From Amaranthus tricolor (lineage: Eukaryota; Streptophyta; Magnoliopsida; Caryophyllales; Amaranthaceae): a stretch of DNA of 64,000 nucleotides. Below the pieces are notes generated by a model, which was given only the letters and a program-made list of their open reading frames with translations, ran no database searches and was not told the DNA's origin. The DNA lies in assembly GCF_026212465.1 (NCBI RefSeq), contig NC_080049.1, forward strand, positions 2,679,960 to 2,743,959. The letters are read 5' to 3'. Positions 1 through 10,935 of this stretch are shown one piece after another; the first letter of the stretch is position 1; every line of letters begins with the position of its first letter. Position numbers and translations under genes: made by a program.

Positions 1-845
1 TTTGCTCTCACTTACTGAGTGCTCGCCTTACACTAGAACTTGGACCAAATCCATCAAATTCATTTGTCATGTAAAGATTTTTATATTACTTAGCATATAC
101 TTCTATAAAAACATCTAATGGTGTGCCTTTGTTAGGCAGCATGTATCATCAGTCAGAAATCAGGGTGCTCAAATTTCACAAGTCATGTACTAAATTCTAC
201 AGAATAAGACTATTACAGCAAGGAATTGTACTGAATATATATCTGAATGTGCTGTGCAACACTGCACATATCATTTCTCTACAGCAGGTGTTATATCCTT
301 ACTCTTAGAAGAGGTATCATGCCTGCCAAAGACATCAAAATAGCATTGTTAGAAACCATAAGTAGAAGTATATGACAATAGATAAGAATGTGTCGATGAA
401 GAGAATATATGTAGACGATTACTGAAATTGAAGTTCTTAGAGGTTGATGAGCACTATTAGATAGGACTAACCAAAGTACTACTCCTTCGTCCCAACCATT
501 TTGCTCCGGTTGCTTTTGTCTCGGAGATTAAGGAGTTGGGTAATATTGGTTAAAATTTTTGGGTATTTAAAATAAGAGAGTATAAAGAACAGAGGTATTC
601 CGTATTCATTCAGGTTTTTGAATTGATTTCGGATCTATCCCTATTCGGGTCTTGTACGTGTTTACACTTTATACTAGTTTTTACATAATTTTAAAATTAT
701 TTGGAAGTTAGGTTAATGACATGTTTGATTACAAGGTCGGATATCTATCAAATCGTTGGGTTTGTTTTGAACATCTCTAATAGAGAATAAAAGTGATGGA
801 GTCAGAGGGGTATAATTTTTATTGACAACGATTTCTCACGTTGAT
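1..845. other. AT-rich intergenic sequence, no gene recognised
   Basis: No open frame of convincing length or recognisable protein similarity is visible on either strand. A stretch near 480-520 (CTCCTTCGTCCCAACCATTT) resembles the end of a Stowaway-type MITE, but I could not find its partner. The start of the window could be the flank or untranslated region of a gene outside it. Confidence 0.4.
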
Positions 846-905
846 TGTTAGAGTATATAACATATTATGGGCTTCAACTATAAGCTGATGGTTAAAGCCT
901 CATGA
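846..905 (+). repeat. Solo LTR fragment of the TRIM family
   Basis: The stretch begins TGTTAGAGTATATAACATAT and continues with the same order of motifs (GGGCTTCAAC, AAGCTGATGGTT) as the LTRs of the TRIM at 33166-33449. The second half of the LTR and any internal region are missing, so it is a solo or truncated LTR. Confidence 0.6.
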
Positions 906-1603
906 TATATTGTATATTCTAAAATTTTATTTATTTATTATGTAGTTGATCCAATAGTGTTGGAATCAAGACTTGACATTGGTGATGAATATACGACAAT
1001 TAGTCAAGCTCCAATATGACAAATCAATGCACGGTTATGACACTGTAGCAACTAATTCGAAACAAATAGAGTATTAAGAAACACCATGTATTGTATGTAT
1101 CCTATGTATAGAATAAAAACAAGGCCGCATTGCATCACATCGGCCGTGTTGTAAAGATTTTCAAAACAAACGAACCGATATTTCCCGTGTTGTAAAGGTG
1201 TAAAAAAATCGCGTTTTGGGCTGCATTAAGGGATATCTTATGGTTTCGACCGATATTTAAACAATCTGATAACTGAATCACTTTCGTTACCGCATCAGCG
1301 TTCCGTTACCGCGATCGCAACTGTTACCACATTTTTACACTATGATCCTATGTAATTTGTTGTTATATTGTGTCACTTTTAATCGGAGTCTAATTTTCAA
1401 GAATGGTGGATGACAAATATTTATTCTATTGTTTCAATTTTGGTTTTGGCTAATGTTGTTTGTAGGTAGTTTTGCACTTGAGATAACGATGTCATTCATA
1501 TTTCTCTTTGGGCTCTCACTACACGTGGTAAAATTGACTTAAAATGCCACAACGTGTACAAGAAAGTAAGAGTAGTAGAATGACTAGAAAGTAGTGATTC
1601 TAA
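906..1603. other. Intergenic sequence downstream of the MPC gene
   Basis: Nothing coding was recognised. The part next to 1604 should include the 3' untranslated region of the minus-strand pyruvate carrier gene. No clear polyadenylation signal could be assigned. Confidence 0.4.
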
Positions 1604-3946
1604 TTACCAAATTTTCCTAGAAATTTGGCAGAACCCAGTCACGGACATTGCGAAATTTACGCTTGATAAATTCCAGTTTATCTGCAATAAAACCATAAAA
1701 TTGACATAAGCTGGTTCTTTAGTTAGTAGAATGCACCTGATCTACGTATGAACAAACTCAGTTGTCATTTTACTGTGTAAAAGGTTTTTTTTAATTAAAT
1801 GACTCGGATCATAACATAGGCAGTCCCCTGATAGAATTGATCTACGACTAGCTAGGCTTTGAACACATAATGAAGCTAGCATAAGACTTCAACTCATATT
1901 CTAACGAGTAACAACTACTCGCATCGAACTCAACTTTAGTTCGTAATCAGTTTTGATCAATAAAAAAAATATAATTGGTGACACATCGGAGAATAAATAG
2001 TAGGCAAATCTTACCGGTGAAATAACCATGCCATATCGTGTCCAAATGAGTCCAGAGGCTGCTACAACTGTAAGCAAAAACCAATGAAACAGTCTAGCAT
2101 ACTCAAAGAATACATATACATGGGATTAAAGCATACGACCCATGATAAATTTATTAACGGGCTTATACACAATAAGTCCTGCATAAGAGGAGAGTTGACT
2201 ACACATAAATCCAATGAGACGATGAGGTTACATCCTAAATAGGAAGAGTAGTCCATCAAGCTTATATGTTAGTCAGTCCCTCTCTAATTGTTTCAAAATG
2301 CAAGAGAAAATATATAGAGAGCATCAACCCTCCCTTTGATTTTACACCATATCTCTCAACAACTCTCACTTCTTTACCCGAGCTTAGGATCTCATATCCA
2401 ACTTGGGTATGTATCTGAGTGTTAGTTTAACATAAACGTCTATATATCCTATAATTTATGTCCGAGTGTTGAAAATTTGACACGTCTGTTTGAGAGTAGA
2501 GATAAAATGAAGAGTTGAATAACAAAAACAGTCGTACAATAAGCAAAATTAATAAGCCAGAGAAAATATAACACTTTGATACAAGAGTTAAAGATAAGCT
2601 AACCAATTTGTTGGGGGTACGAGATAGTCTCAGGTGGCTTGGCAAAATCTGCTACATTTGCTATGCTAATGCCCCATTTGAACGTTGGACCCCAAAAATG
2701 AACTGCAAGTTTTGATATAGAAAAGTTGAAATCCTGATCAAAATAATCGATTGAGTATAAAATTTATTTAGCGCTCTAATATCAATTTAAATTTTTGATT
2801 AAATTGATCTTAAAATAACATAAAATCATAAGCTTACAAATTACAATTATTTTCCTCCAATCAATAGGAATGACATTCTTTTTAGACCTACCATTTATTT
2901 ATTTTACAAATATGCACACACTTCATAAATCAGAGAGATATTATCCCAAAAAAATTTGTCATTAAAAGTAGAGGCTCTAATGACTTATAAAATATATACA
3001 CTATCTTTAATTTATCGATATGAGACAAACCATTACAACATGAACTCACGATATCAAAGTGTATCATGCTACGACAAACTTCAAAATCACTAAAAATCCC
3101 CAATTCTAAATTCACAATTATGTAGTGATACCCACAATTTTCCTCATGCAGAATTATTTTAAACTCCCCTATCCTTTTGATTTTGTACCAAATAGTATAA
3201 GACTGAAAAGGAGAGTTTTTAATTATGTGGTGCAAAGTCAAAGAGATGGAAATTATAACACATCTATAACAGCGTAAGTTTTAATCACAAAAGATTAAAA
3301 TTGTATGCTATACAAATTAAGGAGTCAGGTATACGAATTAAATGATCAATTCCATTAGTCGTCCTCATGATTATCATCATGAACCTAATATCCCGTCTGT
3401 AAACGGAGTCTAACCGAAAGAAATAACAGATACTCCATATCCGTCCTCCCTTCAAAGAGAGAATTAGAGGAATATCAATTCCATTAGTCATCCACGTAAA
3501 TTTTCCTATGCCATTCACCATTTCTACCATTTGTTAATCTAAACTCACCATTTTCTTCTATCATTTTTAATAATTTTATGATACTCACAAATTTACCATA
3601 TTGGTTAAATTCTTGATAAAACCAGCTTTTACCGACAAATTCACCATTTTTTTACATAATGGATCAGTAAATCACTAACGTAAAAGTTTCAGTTTCAATT
3701 GAATCATTGATTAAGTCAAAAAAATTACTTGAACGATCAAGTATGTTAATCATTTATACTAACAGCAAGAACAACATTTTGCTGGGAATATACCCATTAA
3801 TTTGTTAATATTTTGCAAATTAAGAAAAGCAAAATTGACTAGATTTTTGATAGAAAATCAAAGAAAAGGGATGATAGAGAGGGAAACTAACTGGTTTTAG
3901 GACCCGCAGGATGATTCCAGAAAGCTTTAAGCTTTGAAGACGCCAT
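1604..3946 (-). CDS. MPC: Mitochondrial pyruvate carrier, MPC2-type subunit
   Basis: Four small exons on the minus strand join in frame: 3946-3892, 2702-2604, 2067-2015 and 1681-1604, all with GT..AG introns, giving 94 residues. The start ATG lies at 3946-3944. The protein opens MASSKLKAFWNHPAGPKT, followed by HFWGPTFKWGISIAN (residues 20-34), FAKPPE, a membrane segment with the IWTRY motif, and the family's asparagine-tryptophan block INWNLSSVNFAM (70-81). These are hallmarks of MPC2/3/4-type plant subunits of the inner-membrane heteromer that imports pyruvate into the mitochondrial matrix. It stops soon after the last helix, at CQISRKIW; as I recall, plant relatives are about 105-110 residues, so the tail is short. 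Expression cannot be judged. The family call follows from motif order; the exact paralogue is not assigned. Confidence 0.92.
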
Positions 3947-4005
3947 GAAATTGTTTCTCTGTTTTCTTTTGTGCAGAGTTAATTTAAGCATTGTTTCACT
4001 TTCTT

Positions 4006-4007
<2 letters not shown>

Positions 4008-4041
<34 letters not shown>
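4008..4041. repeat. Poly-T tract of 34 bases
   Basis: An uninterrupted run of T follows a CT-rich stretch just upstream of the MPC start codon, about 60-95 bp from the ATG. On the gene's own strand it is a poly-A tract, which may lie in the promoter or 5' leader. It could also be the tail of an old retroposon. Confidence 0.9.
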
Positions 4042-4043
<2 letters not shown>

Positions 4044-4756
4044 TATTAAATATCATCTAACCATCTTGGATATTAAAATAACTACGTGTAATTTGATATT
4101 ACAATTTAATATAAACTAGATAATGATCTTGCGATGCACGACTTTGTTAAATTTTTAGACATATTTATATAAGTAAAAAATTACAAATTTATGGCTTTAT
4201 GTTTAACCATGTCAGTATATAATATACTTATTTAATAAATAAATTTTTGAAGATTTTATAAATAATTGAAAAAAATAAAATAAAATATAAGATTTTCTAA
4301 TACTTTAAATAATGTGACCTGAAAAATAAAAACAGTCAATATGAGTAAAATTATAGTCATAATTAAAAAGTTGAATAGTCAAAAATATAAATATTAGTCA
4401 TAATAATAATAACATCATTATTGAGATTTAGAGGGATAATTTATTTTGAGAAAGTGACAATTAAGCAATTTAATACGTTATAACATCAATAGTGTTGTTT
4501 AGTAATAGTTATTAAAAATTCATTTTCCAAGACATCTTCCAGTAATTTTTTCTGAGATCGTGTCACCGAGTAGTCTTTATAATTAGTCTAGTTTTCAGAT
4601 TGATTATTTAATAATCACATTATAGTTATAAGTAATCATTTTAAGACTATAAAAATTATCACTTTAAAACTATAACTAATCTATCAGACTATCACTTTAT
4701 AATTATAAGTGAACAATAGATCAACCCAATGGAGATGTCTCCCACAACAGTAGTAT
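4042..4756. other. AT-rich sequence upstream of the MPC gene
   Basis: No gene was recognised. It holds short AT-rich runs and a few local repeats, for example repeated ATCACTTTA-type words near 4630-4700. Confidence 0.4.
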
Positions 4757-5012
4757 AGCTCCTCCGTTCCAAAATACTTGCAACGTTTATCTTTTCACGC
4801 AGTCTAATGCAGTTTTTCGATCCTTAATATTTCTAGTACGTATAATAAAAATTATAAAAATTTAATATGAATAATCTTTGCATGGAGACGAATCAAACAA
4901 AATTACACTTAACTATGTTTTAATTTATACATTAAACAATTAATCACAGGTGAATAAATAGTATAAAAATTTTAACGTTGCAAGTAGTTTAAAATAGAGA
5001 AAATATGATTTT
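4757..5012 (+). mobile_element. Stowaway-like MITE, copy 1
   Basis: The ends form an inverted repeat: CTCCTCCGTTCCAAAATAC plus TTGCAACGTT on the left, and AACGTTGCAAGTAGTTTAAA plus ATAGAG on the right. The core contains GACGAATCAAACAAAATTAC and ACTATGTTTTAA, which recur in the elements at about 5815-6045, 6115-6300, 61350-61625 and 62285-62490. The CTCCxTCCGTTC end is typical of plant Stowaway MITEs. No transposase is present, so it is non-autonomous. Confidence 0.7.
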
Positions 5013-5814
5013 CTATATACATAGAATAGTTTGATTTAACTTTTTAAAATTGTAATGCAAAAATGTTAATTAAGGATAGTGGTAGATTTATGATGTGAAA
5101 GTTTGATTAACCAATATTGACCGCCACCTAGAACCGTTGACTACGAGCAGGCACAAACTAACTACTCTATATCTTCCTCAATTTACGGTCTTATTTTATT
5201 GATTTTGTTTTTTTTTTTTTTTATAGTCTTGCTTTTTTTTTTTTGTTTCATGTACAAATTTATACCCTGTTTCTATTTTAACCACTTAATTCAACTCTAT
5301 TTGCCTTTATACTAAATTTTATCAATTTTAAAACTTTCTAAAAAATTAGAGGGATAAAGAAGTATTAACTAACGTATAGCTATGGCTAACTAAAAGGATG
5401 CATATTGATGACTTAGGCTTTATCTTTATCACTTACCAATCTTTATCAAGAAGTATCATTTATAGCTTCGTTTTTTAATGTTTTTTTTATTTAGAATATT
5501 CTATTTTGAAAAGAAAAATTTGATCAAAACTTTTAAGACATATATGGATGATAAAATATATTTATTTGAGATCTCGTTAGATTTGTCTTAATGTATACTT
5601 TTTCACATATATTTTTTTTATAATTTGCTCAAAAATTACTTTAAAAACTGTGCACAAAATAAATAGTAATACAAAGAACAAAAAAGAACCGAGGGAATAT
5701 AAGATTTAATTATATATTTGTATATATAATGCTAGGACAAGGTTTCCTAAAATAAAGATATTTGGGAATTTCATGCAAAAAGCATGACCTATAATAAATA
5801 CTGTTTTATTTTAA

Positions 5815-6045
5815 ATGCCTTATTTATTTTTTGCTTGTTTGTTAATGTACTAATTCAATAGTTAATAGTGATAATTGTGTATAATTAAAAATTATAAAAA
5901 CTAGATATTAATAAATCTTATGTTGAAACGAATCAAACAAGATTTCATTTGACTATGTTTTAATGCATGGTTTAAGAATAAAATATAAAACTTAAGAGTG
6001 ATTGATAAATAGTAATCCAAAAGCAAATGAAATATTTGAAAAGAA
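5815..6045 (+). mobile_element. Stowaway-like MITE, copy 2 (degenerate)
   Basis: It shares the internal core of the copy at 4757: AAACGAATCAAACAAGAT, then CATTTGACTATGTTTTAA, then a GATAAATAGTAAT stretch near the end. The terminal repeats are worn, so the edges are approximate. Confidence 0.55.
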
Positions 6046-6114
6046 ATGGAAGAGTAATATATTTTATCTTATTGTATGTATAGTTATCAAAACCCTAGAT
6101 TCATATAGTAACAA

Positions 6115-6300
6115 AAGAAAGTATGTCTATTTGTAATTGTGCATAATTAAAATTTATAAAAAGTGATATTATTAAGATTATACCGAGATGAATCAACTAA
6201 AATCTCACTTAATTATCTTTTAACATAGATTTTAAGAATAAAATATGATCTTAGAATGGTTGGTTATATTACTGACAAAAAACAAACACAATTTTTTGTA
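6115..6300 (+). mobile_element. Stowaway-like MITE, copy 3 (degenerate)
   Basis: This is another copy of the same core: CGAGATGAATCAACTAAAAT, then CACTTAATTATCTTTTAACA, then AAGAATAAAATATGATCTTA. It lies right after copy 2, so this 1.5-kb stretch is a cluster of one MITE family. The edges are approximate. Confidence 0.5.
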
Positions 6301-7021
6301 TCAGACGATCTCGCGCCCCTTATTTTGAAACTCAACTAATACAAACCATTAGGTATTGAACCCCTTATTTTGAAATCGTCTCACAGAGAGACGTTTTCTT
6401 ACAAAAATAGCTCAAAAACAAATGGGATATTTTAAGAGAATATGGCGAAGTAATTTATATTTTATCTTTAATCTACAAGTTAAATCATTGTCAAGTGATA
6501 TTTTATTTGACTTATCTCAACCAAAATTTTATTAATAGTTTAAAAAATTAATTAATTACGCAATACCAAAGATATATATAGGTTGAAGTTAGTACATTGT
6601 GAAGTGTGAGAAAATAAATGAGACATAAATTGAATATAAGAAAATAACTTTTGATTCTATTCGGACTTGATTATCATTTTTTATCAGTCACATCTTAATA
6701 TCAATGTGATTCTATTCAGATTTGATTATTGTTTTTATCAGTCACGCCTTGAAAATCGGCTATTTTAACAAATTAATGGACTTAATTCTTCTTTATAAAG
6801 CTGAATGGTGGGTTTTTTTAAAGACTGAATCACAAACATTTAATAAGTGTTTTTCACATTTAATATAGAAATAAATAAATGTATTTCACATAATTTTTAA
6901 AAAAAATCATTTCACATGATTCTTATTATCTAAGTTAACTCCATATATATATACACATTGATTGCAAGGTATTTTGAACCATATTCGTTGAACGCAAGAT
7001 AATATGACCACAAATTCTTAG
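6301..7021. other. AT-rich intergenic sequence
   Basis: No gene was recognised. Near 6660-6760 two similar short stretches, each reading GATTCTATTC then GATTTGATTAT-like words, suggest a small tandem duplication. Confidence 0.35.
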
Positions 7022-7516
7022 TGGATTAATTACTGTTTTAAAGTTTAGACATTTTAAAATAAACAGTTTCGAAGTTTTATTCTACAAACATTAATATTTA
7101 AATTAACAAGACATCGATACAGTTAGTTCACCAGATGACCAACTAAATAACCGTTGACTATGCTAAATGATCTTTGATTTTCAATTAAATTTATTAATCT
7201 AACCTAATTATCCAATTATCCCAAATTAGACCCTTCTTCCCCAATTTCTCTATACCCCTTCCTAATCGCCACCATTCTCCCACCCCAACACCACCACCAT
7301 TCTCCCCAATCACCACTATTCGATCTAACTCATAATGTTAAAGCAAGTGTCAATAATCTTAATGATGACGTTAATTTTAAACATATAATCGAACATGCTT
7401 TGTCTTGTACTTTAGAGAGGGTCGATAAAGATGTGTCGAATATGGGTGATTTAATGTTTGGAACGATTGATAAGAGTTGCTTGATCAAAGCAACAAATAA
7501 AGAAGCAGACTGTGAG

Positions 7517-7670
7517 TGGCTCGACCAACCGCTCGATCGAGTAAAGTCTTGCTCGACCGGTCGAGCGGTGTTGGCTCGATCGAGCAAGGTGTCCAGAACA
7601 AGTCAGTAGCTTCACTGGAAGCTCGCTCGACCGAGCCAAGCGAGGTAGTGGCTCGGTCGAGCGGAAGTCC
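7517..7670. repeat. Cluster of CTCG(A/G)(T/C)CGAG palindromes
   Basis: Within about 150 bp there are several short palindromes or near-palindromes built on CTCGATCGAG, CTCGACCGGTCGAG, GCTCGACCGAGC and GCTCGGTCGAGC. It is much richer in CpG than the surrounding AT-rich DNA. It sits inside the cargo of the 7022-8474 element. Several overlapping reading frames here are by-products of this repeat. Confidence 0.8.
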
Positions 7671-7839
7671 AGCAGACTACTTTGGATCCTGTTTTTGGTC
7701 AGAATTTGTAGTGACTATGCAATAATGTGGTGCATTACTCTATTGTTTATTGTAATGTTTATTGTCATGGTTAATTAGGATGTTAATTGGGATGTTACAT
7801 GTGAGTTTATGGTGATTTATGAGGGAATACTAAGAGTGA

Positions 7840-8060
7840 TGAATATCTTGCCTATAAATAGGATTCATCACTCATAGTAACATTCACCACAAAACACACA
7901 TATTGTTGAGAGGGCTATTGCATTGTTAGAAATTTGAGAGTGTTCTTACTTTGCTTTAGTATTTGTGGTCTTGAGAGATTGTTCTCAAGATAAGGGAGGT
8001 TTATTATACTTGTAATTGTTGAATTCATTATAATAAACTATATTTGAGGGGGAGGTATTC
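7840..8060 (+). promoter_or_regulatory. Promoter or LTR-like segment inside the inverted-repeat element
   Basis: CCTATAAATAGG is a good TATA box, followed about 60 bp later by a leader-like stretch and an AATAAACTATA block that could act in polyadenylation. This arrangement resembles a retrotransposon LTR captured by the DNA element. No matching second LTR or primer site was found, so this stays an inference. Confidence 0.35.
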
Positions 8061-8474
8061 AAGATACCACATAAACACTTGTGTTCATCTTTTGCATTAT
8101 ATTTTTCATTTGTTTTTCATTGTTGAACCTCTTTGAGACTTTCGTTTTCACATAATAACCTTATCTTCTTTGGATGATGGTGGTGTTGGTGGTGTTGGTG
8201 GGGGAGAATGGTGAGGACTGTGGTAGGGTAGAGAAAGGTTGGAGAAGAAGGGTTTTATTAGAGGTAATTGGGTAATTAGGTTAGATTAATAAATTTAATT
8301 AAAAGTCAAAGGTCATTTAGCATGGTCAACGATCATTTATCAGGTTTATCCAGTGAAGTGGTTGTATTAATGTAGTGTTTGGTAATTTGAAGGCTATTGT
8401 TTATAAAAAACAAACTTCGAGGCTGTTTATTCTAAAATGTTTAAATTTTAAGGCTGTAGTAGGTAATTGATTCA

Positions 8475-8979
8475 ATTCTTGTTTAGGATCGACCCATTAA
8501 TAGGACAAGTCCAAGTTGTATATAACTGATTTTGATATATATTTGATTGGTTTTAACTTATATGCGATTAGTTTTGTAGATGTAAGTTTATATTATATGT
8601 TGCATTTTATCATCTATGTATGCATTTTTAAGGCATATGTGACTATTGTTAAAGTATAAGTGATCATTATTACTATATAATTTTTCCACTAATAGATTAT
8701 TATTCTTATTTAATTAAAGAAACATGGGAGAGGTCAATAGTAAGCACTATGTCGATAATTTTAAGCTCTATGTGATTGATTTTAATTTTTAAGCTATATC
8801 TGATTTTAAACAGTATGTGTTCAGTTTTAAGCTATATGTAACGATTTCTAGCTACATGTGAACGCTTTTAAGCAGTATGTGATTATAGTGAGCTGTCTCA
8901 TTCTCATATTCAGCATTCTAATATTAAGACGGCTGCACATGAGATGCGCTGTAATATCACACCAAAGCATGAAAAGAGG
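8475..8979. other. AT-rich spacer between two DNA elements
   Basis: No gene was recognised. Short phrases such as TATATGTGA and TTTTAAGC recur several times between 8530 and 8880, which suggests a decayed tandem repeat. Confidence 0.35.
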
Positions 8980-8988
8980 ACAAGGGGC

Positions 8989-9413
8989 GAATTTTTGAAG
9001 TTGTTAAGCAAAAAAAAAAAATTAATTAAATAAACTAAGATTCAAACTATTTCCAAAAGTAAGCGTGAAAATCTCAAACCTATGGTTTGGAGCTATTCGC
9101 AGTTAGTAACTGCGAACAGGTCAAAAAAGACAAAATACTTGTTCGTAGTTACTAGCTGCGAACATCTATTTTGACCTGTTTTTGTGCAGCATGTTGTTCG
9201 CAATACTAACTGCGAACAGGTCAAAACATGACAAATAGCTGTTCGCAGTTAGTAACTGCGAACAGCTATTTTGTCTTTTTTGACCTGTTCGCAGTTACTA
9301 ACTGCGAACAGCTCCAAACCATAGGTTTGGAGTTTTCACGCTTACTTTTGGAAATAGTTTGAATCTTAGTTTATTTAATTATTTTTTTTTTTGCTTAACA
9401 ACTTCAAAAATTC
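8989..9413. mobile_element. Mutator-like foldback MITE with perfect 9-bp target duplication (MULE-1)
   Basis: The 425-bp element is flanked by ACAAGGGGC on both sides (8980-8988 and 9414-9422), a perfect 9-bp duplication as expected for Mutator-like transposition. The termini are GAATTTTTGAAG and its complement. The inverted arms run nearly identical for about 150 bp and then continue into an internal array of five short palindromes. No protein is encoded. Its ends (GAA..TTTGAA-type) resemble those of the elements at 9499-9965 and 42941-44686. Confidence 0.88.
9096..9309. repeat. Five regularly spaced 21-23 bp palindromes inside MULE-1
   Basis: Palindromes of the type TTCGCAGTTAGTAACTGCGA start at about 9096, 9141, 9196, 9241 and 9287, a spacing of 45, 55, 45 and 46 bp. 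The intervening stretches contain AGGTCAAAA and TTTTGACCT in alternating orientation, so the outer ones are complements of each other. The whole block can fold into nested hairpins. Confidence 0.9.
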
Positions 9414-9498
9414 ACAAGGGGCAAGGCCAAGAAAAGAGTCCTCGTGGGCCATACTCCTATTTCAGCCCAATACTTTCATTTCCTCACCTCAACAATTT

Positions 9499-9965
9499 GA
9501 AAAATTATGTAAAATGAACTTTTTTTAAAAAAATTGCTAAAATAAATTTTGGAAAATTTTAATTTTATAGTAAGCTTTTTTGTGTTTGAGCTTAAGTTTA
9601 GGGCTACTTCATTGTTATTAACAACAAACAAGAGAAGAACATATTAAAAGTCAAAATAAATTATTACGAATTTGTTCGCTGTTAAAAAGAAGTCAATTCA
9701 TAACTGCAAAAGAGAAAAATAAATAAATCAATTATTGGTTTGCTGTTCATAATAGCGAACAACCTTTGTTGTTTTTTGTCCTTTCAAAAATTCTGACATA
9801 CTAACAGCGAACAATATCGTGGTGATTTTTTTTTGTCTTTTAATATGTTCTCTCTTGTTTGCTCTTACTGACAACAACAAGCCCTGACTTTAGGCAAGAG
9901 CACGAAAACACTTAATTTGGAAATCAAAATTTTGAAATTAAATAAACTCATTTTTTCAAATTTTC
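9499..9965. mobile_element. Mutator-like foldback MITE with perfect 9-bp target duplication (MULE-2)
   Basis: The 467-bp element is flanked by CAACAATTT on both sides (9490-9498 and 9966-9974). The termini are GAAAAATTATG on the left and the complement of GAAAATTTGAA on the right. The arms are diverged inverted repeats sharing AACAAACAAGAG, GAACATATTAAAAG and GTTCGCTGTTA. The inner TTCGCTGTTA/TAACAGCGAA half-palindromes match the core motif of the 42941-44686 element. It starts only 85 bp after MULE-1 ends. Confidence 0.82.
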
Positions 9966-10052
9966 CAACAATTTCATAAAATGTTGTATGAAACAATCTC
10001 TTTGTAAGACGCGTTTTATATATGGGTTAAATAACCTAATTAATATCAAGTA

Positions 10053-10927
10053 CAGGGTCGGCCTTGAGATAATAGGGGCCTAGGGCAAAAAATAATTCAT
10101 GGGCCCTAACTAAATCATTCCTTCTTTACATATTTCTTGCAATTGATATTGTCTTTTTTTCACATAACATGTCACTATCAAATACAACTAAAATAGAATG
10201 AAGGAAAATAAAACATTGATAAAAAAATTCAACTCTCTAATGAAGGAAAAGAAAAATAAAATATGTACCAATACATAATATAAAATCAAACAAAGATATT
10301 TCTAAGAGTAATTTTTAATGTAAAATTACTAATAACAGTGTCTAAATCAAGAGAAATTTTCTTATACTAATTATTGCAAAGCAAAAGTTAAATGAATCTC
10401 TATTATATTTACGACAAGACAAAAACACATAGTTTGAAAAATAATATTGTACAACTTAAAATCCACTTATCTCTGCTATCAATCAAATATTTTTATCAAA
10501 ATTTACAATTTTATTTATCATCAAAGAGCGTAGAGAAAATATTAAACATTTACAAGTTTAACTTAAAACCAATATATATAAAAATTAGTCAAATAAACAC
10601 AAAAACAATGTATTATAATAGAAAGAAATAAATAGAAAAAAATTATAAATTTAAGGGTTAGTCACACAACAAGTAAACCCACAAGAAATTTAAAATATTT
10701 TAAATGTTAAATAATCTTACTGCATGTGGCGCTTTTTGCTTATTACAACAATAATTATTGTTTAATTATCTTATACATTGAAATGTAGTAGTGAAATTTC
10801 ATCGGGCTTGTTGGCAAAACGCTTGTCTACTTTACGTCTTGTGTTTGAATCCTAGCGAAGACAAAAGGTAATTTTTTGGTGGGCCCTGGGTGTAGGCCCA
10901 GCTTGCCCTTGCCCAAGGCCGTCCGTA
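10053..10927. mobile_element. hAT-like non-autonomous element
   Basis: The left end CAGGGTCGGCCTTGAG pairs with the right end, whose complement reads TACGGACGGCCTTGGG. The flanks ATCAAGTA (10045-10052) and ATGAAGTA (10928-10935) agree at 7 of 8 bases, fitting an 8-bp hAT duplication. The AT-rich interior of about 800 bp encodes no recognisable transposase; the 79-codon open frame at 10392-10631 looks accidental. Confidence 0.7.
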
Positions 10928-10935
10928 ATGAAGTA

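Larger units (their letters stand above)
7022..8474. mobile_element. 1.45-kb DNA element with long diverged terminal inverted repeats and cargo
   Basis: The left arm (about 7022-7320) and right arm (about 8165-8474) are inverted copies. Matching blocks include the TTTAAAATAAACAG stretch, the CATGCTAAATGACCTTTGAC-like stretch, and the AATTTATTAATCTAACCTAA stretch. The termini read TGGATTAATTAC and GTAATTGATTCA. The flanks ATTCTTAG and ATTCTTGT match at 6 of 8 bases, so the target duplication is decayed and the superfamily is unsure (hAT or Mutator-like). The middle (7325-8160) carries an open stretch of about 95 codons ending at 7609, a CTCGATCGAG palindrome cluster, and a promoter-like segment with a TATA box in CCTATAAATAGG. 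No transposase is visible. Confidence 0.7.

Noticed and set aside
7330..7725. Overlapping serine/arginine-rich frames on both strands
   Set aside because: They arise from the CTCGATCGAG palindrome cluster and have no domain similarity; kept only as element cargo.
9096..9309. CRISPR-like array of five repeats with spacers
   Set aside because: Repeats are full palindromes, spacers are complements of one another, and the block lies inside a foldback transposon in plant nuclear DNA.
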